DNA of 8,432 nt, taken from assembly GCA_913046025.1 (NCBI GenBank), contig CAJWRP010000066.1:1-8432 (forward strand), written 5' to 3'. The notes below the pieces were generated by a model. That model did no database searches, had not been told where the DNA came from, and saw only the letters and a program-made list of their open reading frames with translations. Shown here one piece after another: positions 1 to 5,879 of the stretch; the first letter of the stretch is position 1; every line of letters begins with the position of its first letter. The translations under genes and the position numbers were made by a program. Origin of the DNA: an uncultured Chloroflexota bacterium (GTDB lineage: Bacteria; Chloroflexota; Dehalococcoidia; SAR202; UBA11138).

Positions 1-785
1 CCAGGGAACTCCTGGTAGAACCAGTGCCCGCCCCCCTCAAGCTCAGCCAACCGAGAGTTAGGCAGGGCCTCCCGCATCTTTACCGCCGTCTCGTGTGTCA
101 GCAGGCCGCTTTGCCGTCCTCTGACTATGAGAGTACGCGCCGTTATCCCTGACCACTCCTGCCAAAGGTCAGGCCTCTGATACGCGCCCAGAATGGCCCT
201 GTCCCTCTTCCACGTGCGCTTGCCGTCGCCCGAGTCCCTGGTCATGGCCTCTGCCTGCAACTGTAGCATCTCTTCAGAGGACTGAGGCTGCCTGATTCGT
301 AACCGCTCGGCTACCGCGTCCAGCGATGCCCACTCGTCAGGCTCCGCGTTGTAGCGTTCGAACATGCTCGCGGTATCAGGGTTGACCGGGTCCGGGTCGA
401 TATCTACAACTATCAGGGATTCCACAGCCTCCGGGTGCTCGGCGGAATATGCAAAGGAGTACCGCCCGCCCGCGGAGTGTCCGACGAGCACAATGCTCTG
501 GAGCGCCAGCCCGTGGATCAATGCCTCAACGTCGCTGACGTAGTCGCGGAAGGTGTACTTGCTAGAGTCCAACCATTCGCTATCGCCGTGGCCTCTGCTA
601 TCCAAAGCTATGACGTGGTAAAGCTCGCTCATGCTATTGGCAAAGGTGTCCCAGGAGTGGGCGCTATCTTGAAGCCCGTGCAAAATTACCATGGTCTGTG
701 CCGGGGAGTTACCCCAGTCCAGGTAGTGAAGGCGGACGCTGTTTGTGTCCAGGTAGCAGTCTTTAGGTGTCGGTGTATCGGTCGT
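1..785 (-). CDS. alpha/beta fold hydrolase, 3' end cut by window, non-canonical start
   Basis: The frame is open from just after the stop of the upstream amidohydrolase gene to the window edge, giving 261 visible residues when counted from an ACG codon at 785-783. It has the alpha/beta hydrolase signatures in order: an HG oxyanion motif (residues 36-37), a DSRGHGDS loop (62-69), a GHSAGG nucleophile elbow with Ser104 (102-107), and a GGGHWF motif carrying the probable catalytic His254. The place where relatives usually carry the catalytic Asp (RGxxSD) reads RGRQSG, so Gly227 replaces it; Asp128 or Asp130 after strand 6 could serve instead. No ATG, GTG or TTG precedes the first strand. An ACG with GAGG seven bases upstream (796-793) is the best-placed start, and ATT at 791 is the alternative. 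Substrate unknown; a carboxylester, lactone or C-C bond hydrolase are all possible. It probably shares a transcript with the amidohydrolase, whose TGA lies nine bases before the ACG. Confidence 0.86.
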
Positions 786-794
786 TTTAATACC

Positions 795-1724
795 TCAGCT
801 ACGGGGCAGGTAGCGCTTGGGGAACTTGGCTACCACCGAATATTGGATGTCCACCATGTTGGCCAGCCGCACCTTGGCGACCTGGGAGCAAAGCTGGTAG
901 GCCGTAAGCCGTTCAATGCCGTACTCGGTTTCCAGCCACATGACTAGCTCATAGAAGGCAATTCGGGCGGCGTCTTCCATGGGCCTGGCACTGCCGATTG
1001 TCATCAGGTATTCGTCTGATACCACCCGTGGAGTTGCCAGGGCATGACCCTTGATTAGGCCAATGGTTAAGGTGCCGCGAGTCGGAATCTCGGTAGCTAC
1101 CCCACAGACCTCACCGTCACCCTGCGCCGCGTGACCGTCGCCTATGTACAGCAAGGCACCGGGTACGTTGACCGGCAGGTGAATCGTATTGCCTGGGCAT
1201 ACGTCGGCGGCGTCCATGTTGCCGCCATGAAAGCCCGGAGCCAGAGACGATATCGCCTCGACCTCCGGAGATGTGCCTATGGTGCCATAAAATGGTTCGA
1301 AAGGAATCGGAGCGATGTCCAGGTCGTTGGAGAAGATGACCTCGTTGTTCGCAATAGGGTGGAGCATGACTCGTGGAGGCAACGGAAGGTTTAGAGTTCG
1401 AGTGAAACCGGTGCCGCACAAGCCTCCGAATTCAGGTATCAGACAACTCACACCGTAGTCGCGGGTCACCTCTATGGACCGTATGCTGACAGTTATGGTG
1501 TCGCCCTTTTCTGCGCCATTGACGTAGATTGGACCGGTCAGAGGGTTCACGAAGGGCATGGTGATTATGCTGGTGATGTCGGCGTCAGGCGAATCAATTC
1601 GGTTCTCGAAGGCATCCATAGTTTCGATGATTATGGTTTCGCCTCGCTGAACTGTGGCAATTGGCGCCTTGTAAGGCCCGATGACATAGGAGAAATCCCC
1701 AGGTTCGTTAACTATGGTTTGCAT
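795..1724 (-). CDS. acetamidase/formamidase family protein
   Basis: The 309-residue product matches the FmdA/AmdA family in length and motifs. Members hydrolyse formamide, acetamide or other short amides to the acid and ammonia, probably in the cytoplasm since no signal peptide is seen. Visible markers are the glycine-rich PEFGGLCGTGF stretch (residues 97-107), HGGNMD (166-171), and IGDGHAAQGDGE followed by CG (194-207), the conserved metal and substrate region of the family. The start is the first ATG after an in-frame TGA (1739-1737), but no Shine-Dalgarno sequence precedes it; the leader is A-rich. It lies 115 bases downstream of the second crotonase gene with no clear terminator between, so it may belong to that operon. 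The alpha/beta hydrolase frame follows its stop directly. Family assignment is firm; the exact amide substrate cannot be told from sequence, and many relatives in catabolic clusters are uncharacterised. Confidence 0.93.
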   Translation of the reverse strand: MQTIVNEPGDFSYVIGPYKAPIATVQRGETIIIETMDAFENRIDSPDADITSIITMPFVNPLTGPIYVNGAEKGDTITVSIRSIEVTRDYGVSCLIPEFGGLCGTGFTRTLNLPLPPRVMLHPIANNEVIFSNDLDIAPIPFEPFYGTIGTSPEVEAISSLAPGFHGGNMDAADVCPGNTIHLPVNVPGALLYIGDGHAAQGDGEVCGVATEIPTRGTLTIGLIKGHALATPRVVSDEYLMTIGSARPMEDAARIAFYELVMWLETEYGIERLTAYQLCSQVAKVRLANMVDIQYSVVAKFPKRYLPRS

Positions 1725-1839
1725 GATTTGATTTTTTCATATTTCGCCGTAAGGTTCTTTGGCTTCATAGACGATGGTTATGGTTGTAGTTTTCCTATCC
1801 AGAGACAGAGAGGCTGATATTCGATTTGTGTTAGGGAGT

Positions 1840-2655
1840 CTATCGGCCTTTGAACACCGGTACGCGCTTTTCGCTGAAAGCGACGCGGCCTTCTCGGGCG
1901 TCTTCGCTGGCTCGGGCGATGCTTTGCGCTTCACGCATAGTCGCAATGTCGTCGGCCGTGAGAGCGGAGCCTTCGTTGCGCCTACGCACCAGCGTGTTAA
2001 CTATGACCTTGTGACCCTTCAGGGATAGTGGAGCGGTCACCGCGAACTCTTCAGCCAGACCGTAAGCAGCGGCCTCCAACTGGTCGACTTCAACGACCTC
2101 GTTTACCAAGCCCATGTCCAGCGCCCGTTCTGCTCGGACTCTTCTTCCAGAGCAAAACAGCTCTTTTGTGAAAGCAGGACCGACCAGATCGATGAAGACC
2201 TGAATGCGCTCGAAGTCGTAGATGATACCGAGTTTGGATGGTGGTATGCCTAGCTGGCTGCCTTTAGAGGCGATACGTATGTCGCACTCTGTGGCCAGCG
2301 CCAGCCCTCCGCCTACGCAGAAGCCCTGAATCATGGCCAATACTGGGAAGGGTGCGTCGGAAATTGCTTCACGACATACACGCTGGGGCCACTGCATGGA
2401 CTCAGGCTTGTCGGGATCAATTTGGGGACCAGGGGTGCCTGGTTGGCGCTTTAGATCGTCGCCAGCGGAAAATGCCATGTCGCCTCGGCCCTTGATGATC
2501 AGGCACCGGACGGTAGCTTCCTCCGCCATACGGTCGATTTCCCGGACAAGCGCCGCGTGAATTTCAGGATTCAGTGCGTTGCGCTTGTCCGGTCTGTTTA
2601 TCGTAAACGTGGCAACGTGACCGGTCTGCTCGACGATATATACGTCTTCGCTCAT
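1840..2655 (-). CDS. crotonase superfamily protein, methylmalonyl-CoA decarboxylase-like
   Basis: This is a 271-residue crotonase-fold protein acting on acyl-CoA thioesters. The fold markers are RPDKRNALN (21-29), the first oxyanion-hole segment FSAGDDL (62-68), and the second, GFCVGGG (111-117), followed by ECDIRIAS (123-130). The two glutamates that hydrate enoyl-CoA in the classical enzyme (Glu144 and Glu164 of rat mitochondrial hydratase) align with Ala119 and Pro139, so simple hydratase activity is unlikely. The stretch LGIIYDF (142-148) and the downstream KELF, RALDMGLVNEVVEV and EKRVPVF segments resemble E. coli methylmalonyl-CoA decarboxylase (ScpB/YgfG); Tyr146 falls where that enzyme has its substrate-carboxylate tyrosine. 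A GAGG eight bases before the ATG supports the start. It lies 19 bases behind the CoA transferase, so the two are cotranscribed. Function inferred: decarboxylation, isomerisation or thioester hydrolysis of an acyl-CoA; the decarboxylase reading is from motif memory, not an alignment. Confidence 0.92.
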   Translation of the reverse strand: MSEDVYIVEQTGHVATFTINRPDKRNALNPEIHAALVREIDRMAEEATVRCLIIKGRGDMAFSAGDDLKRQPGTPGPQIDPDKPESMQWPQRVCREAISDAPFPVLAMIQGFCVGGGLALATECDIRIASKGSQLGIPPSKLGIIYDFERIQVFIDLVGPAFTKELFCSGRRVRAERALDMGLVNEVVEVDQLEAAAYGLAEEFAVTAPLSLKGHKVIVNTLVRRRNEGSALTADDIATMREAQSIARASEDAREGRVAFSEKRVPVFKGR

Positions 2656-2674
2656 TCTGTCTGCCTCGTTTTTA

Positions 2675-3886
2675 TTAGCTGGTTTCGACTACCTTGTCGT
2701 CAACCATGGCTGCGACATCGTCTTCAGAGTAAGTCAGAAGTTCCTGGAGAATTTCCTTCGTGTGCTGTCCTACAGTGGGAGCCGAGCCGACCACCATTGG
2801 TGTGCGGTCGAACTTGATCATCTTGCCGGTGACCCACATGGTACCAGCTACAGGGTCGGGGACCTCTTCCAGGATGCCGCGCTCGTGAAGCTGAGGCTCC
2901 TTTGCTGCCTGCTCCGTAGTGTTAACGGGCGCGCAGGGGATGCTGAAGCTGGATAGGTAGTCGATGATGTACTTGGTCTTGCGTTCCTTGAACCATGCGG
3001 ACATCTCGTCTTCCAATAGATGACCGTTTTCCTGTCGCTGTGATCGTGTCTTGAAACGCTCGTCGGTGGCCCACTCGGGCTTCTCCAGAGCTTCAGACAT
3101 TCGTATCCACATGGCGTCGTTACCGGCAGCCAGAATCATGTAGCCGTCAGCGGTCTCGTACATGCCGCCGACAATACCGCTTCCGCCACCCTGAGAGGGA
3201 CGCTCGGTCAGTTGCCCGTCACCCAGGTATGCAGAGATAGGTATCTCATTTACGGTGAAACCAGTGTCTGCCAGACAGACCTCAAGGGACTGGCCCACGC
3301 CGGATATTTCACGCTCACGAAGAGCGGCGAGGGCGCCAATGCAGGCGTGCAGTGCAGTAATTCTGTCGATCAGCGGGAAATAGGTCTTGATTGGAGGCAG
3401 GCCTTCGTAGCCCGTCAGAGACATCAGTCCGCCCATGGCCTGTCCGATAGGGTCGAAGCCGACTTTCTCGCTGTTAGGGCCGTACTGGCCGTACGCCGAT
3501 ACGTTGATCATGATTATCTTGGGGTTCAGTTCCTTCAGCACGTCGTAGCCGAAGCCCATTATGTCGATGGTGCCGGGCCTGAAGTTCTGCAGCAGCACGT
3601 CCGATACCTTGACCAGCTCGCGAAGGACCTCTTTGCCCTTTTCGGAGCGCATGTTGATGGACAGGCTCTTTTTGCCGCTGTTGTACTGCACCCAGTAGGC
3701 GCTCTGTCCGCGAACTCGAGGGCCGTTCTGCCGACTCTCGTCGCCGCCGATGTTCTCGACTTTGATTACCTCAGCGCCCATGCGAGCGAACATTAGCGCG
3801 CAACGGGGCCCGGCCTGGTAACGGCCCAAGTCTAGAACGCGTATGCCCTCCAGAGGGCCATTCATATTGCCATTATTTGTTGTCAA
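2675..3886 (-). CDS. CaiB/BaiF (family III) CoA transferase
   Basis: The 403-residue product has the full architecture of family III CoA transferases, which move CoA between an acyl-CoA and a free acid through an aspartyl-CoA thioester. Recognisable parts are PLEGIRVLDLGRYQAGP (11-27), GAEVIKVE (37-44), NSGKKSLSINM (69-79), NFRPGTIDIMGFGYD (101-115), the PLID segment with the likely catalytic Asp174 (171-174), GVGQSLEV (196-203), and the C-terminal SAPTVGQHTKEIL (368-380). Length is normal for the family. The start is a TTG one base after the TAA of the preceding crotonase, with AGGAAG just upstream; an ATG eight codons in (3865) lacks a ribosome binding site. It sits between two crotonase genes, which suggests it activates the acid they process. 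Relatives use carnitine, formate/oxalate, succinate, mesaconate or bile acids; which acid is used here cannot be told. Confidence 0.95.
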   Translation of the reverse strand: MTTNNGNMNGPLEGIRVLDLGRYQAGPRCALMFARMGAEVIKVENIGGDESRQNGPRVRGQSAYWVQYNSGKKSLSINMRSEKGKEVLRELVKVSDVLLQNFRPGTIDIMGFGYDVLKELNPKIIMINVSAYGQYGPNSEKVGFDPIGQAMGGLMSLTGYEGLPPIKTYFPLIDRITALHACIGALAALREREISGVGQSLEVCLADTGFTVNEIPISAYLGDGQLTERPSQGGGSGIVGGMYETADGYMILAAGNDAMWIRMSEALEKPEWATDERFKTRSQRQENGHLLEDEMSAWFKERKTKYIIDYLSSFSIPCAPVNTTEQAAKEPQLHERGILEEVPDPVAGTMWVTGKMIKFDRTPMVVGSAPTVGQHTKEILQELLTYSEDDVAAMVDDKVVETS

Positions 3887-3887
3887 A

Positions 3888-4646
3888 TTACTTCCTACCC
3901 TTCCTATCCACGAAAGCCTTGAAGCCTTCTTCTGCAGGCGTTGCGGTCAGTTTGCAATTGCGTGCCTGTGCCTCGTTGTCGTACATGCCTCTGAATGAAG
4001 AGCCAACGTCGTCCATCAAAAGCTCCTTAATGCCTTGGACCATGCGGGCGTCATTTTCCACGATCTGCTTGGCTATCTCCATGGCCTTGGGCAGAAGCTC
4101 ATCGACGGGTACGAGGTGATTTAATAGGCCAATGCGGTATGCCTCTTCAGCCTCAACAACGCGGGCGGTGAATAGCAGCTCTTTTGCCATGGGCCAGCCG
4201 ACCTGCATAGGCAAGCTCCAGGTGGAGTTTACCCTGCCGTAAGAGGCAGCCAAGAACTTGAAGCTGGTGCGTTCGCAGCCAACCCGGATATCGAAGCTGG
4301 ACGCCATCACAGCGCCGCCGCCGTAACAGAGGCCATTTAGTGCGGCAATAGTTGGCTTGGTGCTAGATGCTACGTGCCAGGCCTGCTCAGGTCGGCTGGG
4401 GTCTGGCGGTGGAGGATTTTCTGCGTCGCGCAACTGCTCGTGTATGTCTGCGCCGGCTGAGAAAGCCCTCTCGCCTGCGCCGGTGAATACGATGGCCTCA
4501 ATCTCGTCGTCAGCCTCAAACTCACCGATGGCACGGTCTACTTCCCTGTAGAGATTCTTGCTCAGTGCGTTTAGCACTTTGGGACGGTTTAGGCGAATTA
4601 TTCCCACGCCTTCTTCCCGCGTCACCACAATATCTTCGTAGCTCAC
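3888..4646 (-). CDS. enoyl-CoA hydratase/isomerase family protein (crotonase fold)
   Basis: A 252-residue crotonase superfamily member, first gene of the three-gene operon. It has the RPKVLNALS segment (21-29), the oxyanion segment ERAFSAGADIHE (59-70), NGLCYGGGAVMASSFDIR (104-121), and the C-terminal AKELLFTARVVEAEEAYRIGLLNHLVP stretch. The positions of the two catalytic glutamates of classical hydratases are Val113 (after GGGA) and Ala133 (in SFKFLAASYGR), so both are absent and ordinary hydration is unlikely. A proline-rich insert (ENPPPPDP, 76-83) follows the first oxyanion segment. The start is GTG directly after an in-frame TAA; AGGAG lies 11 bases upstream, slightly far. A consensus-like promoter sits about 80 bases upstream at 4726-4754. 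The TAA ends one base before the CoA transferase start, so translational coupling is likely. Isomerase, hydrolase or decarboxylase activity are possible; substrate unknown. Confidence 0.92.
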   Translation of the reverse strand: MSYEDIVVTREEGVGIIRLNRPKVLNALSKNLYREVDRAIGEFEADDEIEAIVFTGAGERAFSAGADIHEQLRDAENPPPPDPSRPEQAWHVASSTKPTIAALNGLCYGGGAVMASSFDIRVGCERTSFKFLAASYGRVNSTWSLPMQVGWPMAKELLFTARVVEAEEAYRIGLLNHLVPVDELLPKAMEIAKQIVENDARMVQGIKELLMDDVGSSFRGMYDNEAQARNCKLTATPAEEGFKAFVDRKGRK

Positions 4647-4725
4647 TTATTAAGCATCTCCTGGTTCTGATTAGCTCGCAACCGTCGTAATTTGACCTAT
4701 TTCATCCGGGTCTGCGAACAACGGA

Positions 4726-4754
4726 AGTATAATTCAGCGGTCACAAGCAGTCAA
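4726..4754 (-). promoter_or_regulatory. sigma70-type promoter of the crotonase/CoA transferase operon
   Basis: On the minus strand TTGACT (4754-4749) and TATACT (4731-4726) are separated by exactly 17 bases, each box one mismatch from consensus. The expected start site is near 4719, giving a leader of about 70 bases before the GTG at 4646. It lies in the 153-base gap after the cupin stop, showing that the operon can be transcribed independently of the cupin gene. Predicted by eye, not measured. Confidence 0.75.
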
Positions 4755-4799
4755 ACAGCGAATGCCCATGAACGGCTTAAATTAGGGCTTAACGGGAAA

Positions 4800-5120
4800 T
4801 TAATCGACCGGTATCGCCACGGAAATTCGTGGCTCCGACCCCACGGCTCGTGTGGTGTGTCCCTTGCCGGTTAAGTCTTCGGCCAGCATGGCGTCCCCTG
4901 CGCCCAAAGTGTACACAGTGCCGTCGCCAAGGCCAATTTCAACCTGCCCGGAGAGGGTTATGAGGTACTGCTTGCGGGGCGCTATGTGCCAGTCGATGAA
5001 GTCCCCAGACTCATGCCTCCTCCAGGTCAGGCCGGGACCTTTCTCGATGTCTTGGGGCGGCTTGTAGTTTTCTTCCATGTGGGACTGTCCATCTTCACCA
5101 GTGTAGAGTCTGTAGATCAC
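4800..5120 (-). CDS. small cupin-domain protein
   Basis: The product is a single-domain cupin of 106 residues. A longer frame opens at an ATG at 5168, but the start is set at GTG 5120-5118: an ideal AGGAGG sits five bases upstream, and the predicted promoter would start transcription near 5170, at the longer ATG. The beta-barrel core is visible as DWHIAPRKQYLITLSGQVEIGLGDG (residues 44-68; His45, Gly58, Glu61), then GAGDAMLAEDLTGKGHTTR (73-91; Asp76, His88). The canonical metal motif HxHx3-4E is incomplete: one His (45) and a Gln (51) remain, with His88 as another possible ligand. No signal peptide is seen, so it is cytoplasmic. It is divergent from the receiver gene and upstream of the crotonase operon. 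Small cupins of this kind can be ligand sensors or minor catalysts; which applies here is unknown. Confidence 0.88.
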   Translation of the reverse strand: MIYRLYTGEDGQSHMEENYKPPQDIEKGPGLTWRRHESGDFIDWHIAPRKQYLITLSGQVEIGLGDGTVYTLGAGDAMLAEDLTGKGHTTRAVGSEPRISVAIPVD

Positions 5121-5161
5121 GTTTTCCTCCTGTGGCCTGATGTGGGCCAGATGTGTCTTTG

Positions 5162-5179
5162 AATTCAACGTGTTGAATT
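5162..5179. promoter_or_regulatory. perfect inverted repeat over the cupin start site, candidate operator
   Basis: The site reads AATTCAAC-GT-GTTGAATT: two perfect 8-base arms around a 2-base centre. It overlaps the last three bases of the cupin promoter's -10 box (5177-5182) and covers the predicted transcription start near 5170. That placement is typical of a repressor operator bound by a dimer with a helix-turn-helix. No such regulator gene is present in the window. Confidence 0.6.
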
Positions 5180-5205
5180 GTATTTGGAAGGCATATGCCG
5201 GTCAA
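5177..5205 (-). promoter_or_regulatory. sigma70-type promoter of the cupin gene
   Basis: On the minus strand TTGACC (5205-5200) and TACAAT (5182-5177) stand 17 bases apart. The predicted start near 5170 leaves about 50 bases of leader before the GTG at 5120. The spacer itself contains a perfect 10-base palindrome, GGCATATGCC (5190-5199), which could be a second protein site or chance. Confidence 0.72.
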
Positions 5206-5249
5206 ATGCAGGCCCAAATGCGGACCGGGCAGACGAGCGAGGCAGGTTG

Positions 5250-5264
5250 TGCCTAATTTAGGCA
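5250..5264. promoter_or_regulatory. 15-base dyad abutting the receiver gene promoter
   Basis: TGCCTAA-T-TTAGGCA is a perfect inverted repeat with 7-base arms and a 1-base centre. It ends at the base immediately before the -35 box (5265) of the receiver gene. A site centred near -42 is the usual place for an activator touching RNA polymerase, though a repressor could also act there. Its sequence differs from the operator-like repeat at 5162-5179, so two different regulators would be needed. Confidence 0.5.
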
Positions 5265-5293
5265 TTGACCAAGAATTGGATCCTAAATATAGT
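5265..5293 (+). promoter_or_regulatory. sigma70-type promoter of the receiver gene
   Basis: TTGACC (5265-5270) and TATAGT (5288-5293) are separated by 17 bases, with transcription expected to begin near 5300 and a leader of about 50 bases before the ATG at 5352. It faces away from the cupin promoter, and the two -35 boxes are about 60 bases apart. Confidence 0.72.
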
Positions 5294-5308
5294 TAAATCA
5301 GGCTACTA

Positions 5309-5338
5309 GATGTTTATCTGGTTAGAGGATGTTTACCT
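5309..5338 (+). repeat. short direct repeat in the receiver gene leader
   Basis: GATGTTTATCT (5309-5319) recurs as GATGTTTACCT (5328-5338), 11 bases with one mismatch at a 19-base step, between the predicted start site and the ribosome binding site. It may be a tandem binding site or an RNA element; chance is also possible at this length. Confidence 0.35.
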
Positions 5339-5351
5339 ATAAGGCGAATTT

Positions 5352-5744
5352 ATGAATAATAACGGTACTGGCCCACACGTTCTTATCGTCGAGGACGACA
5401 ACTCTTTGAGGGACCTGTTCAGCGAGGCGTTGGAGTCCGATGGTTTCAAGACGTCAATTGCGTCCAACGGGGCTGAGGGCATTCAAATGTTCGATGAGGT
5501 CAATCCTGACCTCGTGCTTCTGGACCTACTTATGCCCAAGATGGATGGTTGGGAAGCCTTGGAGCGAGTTCGGAAGATATCGGAGTGCCCGGTGATTATT
5601 GTCGCTGGTCAAGGCACCACAGAGGATATCATTCGTGGCTTGCTCGAAGCTGGCGCTGACGACTATCTAGTCAAGCCATTCGGAATCAAAGAGTTGATTG
5701 CCAGGGTAAACGCTGTGCTCAGGCGTGCCACGCCCGCAGCCTAG
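5352..5744 (+). CDS. stand-alone response regulator receiver protein
   Basis: The 130-residue product is one receiver (CheY-like) domain, phosphorylated by a sensor kinase in two-component signalling. It shows the acidic cluster EDD (14-16), the phosphoacceptor Asp58 in LVLLDLLMPKMDGWE, the conserved Lys108 in DYLVKPFG and the switch aromatic Tyr105. The usual Thr/Ser at the end of strand 4 is Ala85 (PVIIVAGQG), which would weaken the normal Thr-Tyr switch. The C-terminal ELIARVNAVLRR is the usual end of OmpR-family receivers, but the protein stops eight residues or so later with no DNA-binding domain, and the 135 bases behind it have no room for one. AAGG lies near the ATG as a weak ribosome binding site. 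No histidine kinase is in the window. Output must come through protein contact, or the domain is a phosphate sink. Confidence 0.95.
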   Translation: MNNNGTGPHVLIVEDDNSLRDLFSEALESDGFKTSIASNGAEGIQMFDEVNPDLVLLDLLMPKMDGWEALERVRKISECPVIIVAGQGTTEDIIRGLLEAGADDYLVKPFGIKELIARVNAVLRRATPAA

Positions 5745-5753
5745 TTTCCCCAA

Positions 5754-5780
5754 CGCCCTGTGACCTTTCGGAACAGGGCG
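5754..5780. other. short hairpin after the receiver gene
   Basis: CGCCCTGT (5754-5761) pairs with ACAGGGCG (5773-5780) around an 11-base loop, ten bases past the receiver stop. No run of T follows on the plus strand, so it may protect or shape the 3' end rather than terminate by itself. Confidence 0.4.
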
Positions 5781-5810
5781 GTCATGTCATCACCAAGAAA
5801 AGGCAAGAGA

Positions 5811-5838
5811 AAACGGCAGGTTCATCAACCTGCCGTTT
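5811..5838. terminator. bidirectional terminator hairpin between convergent genes
   Basis: AAACGGCAGGTT and AACCTGCCGTTT form a perfect 12-base stem with the 4-base loop CATC. It lies between the receiver gene and the convergent Mrp gene. T-rich sequence follows on both strands, more clearly on the minus strand (a TTTTC stretch), so it probably ends the Mrp transcript and also serves the receiver transcript. Confidence 0.75.
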
Positions 5839-5879
5839 ATCTGTCTCTAATTTCTGGTGCGTTAAGTAGCCTTAGAAGC

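Noticed and set aside
435..947. 170-residue plus-strand open frame
   Set aside because: It is antisense to the alpha/beta hydrolase and the amidohydrolase, both of which show clear family motifs; it has no recognisable domain and no ribosome binding site.
1708..1740. 10-codon upstream frame (ATG at 1740) overlapping the amidohydrolase start
   Set aside because: Its start lacks a Shine-Dalgarno sequence and it is too short to judge; A-rich leaders produce such frames by chance.
1737..1946. 69-residue minus-strand frame running from inside the second crotonase into the gap before the amidohydrolase
   Set aside because: Most of it overlaps the crotonase in another frame, it has no ribosome binding site, and the free part shows no motif.
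3212..3796. 194-residue plus-strand open frame
   Set aside because: It lies wholly antisense to the CoA transferase, whose motifs span the same stretch; it is a codon-bias shadow.
4647..4799. Possible terminator for the cupin gene, with GCCC and GGGC arms near 4765-4790
   Set aside because: The arms are only four bases with a loop of about 17 and no T run; the gap is better explained by the operon promoter it contains.
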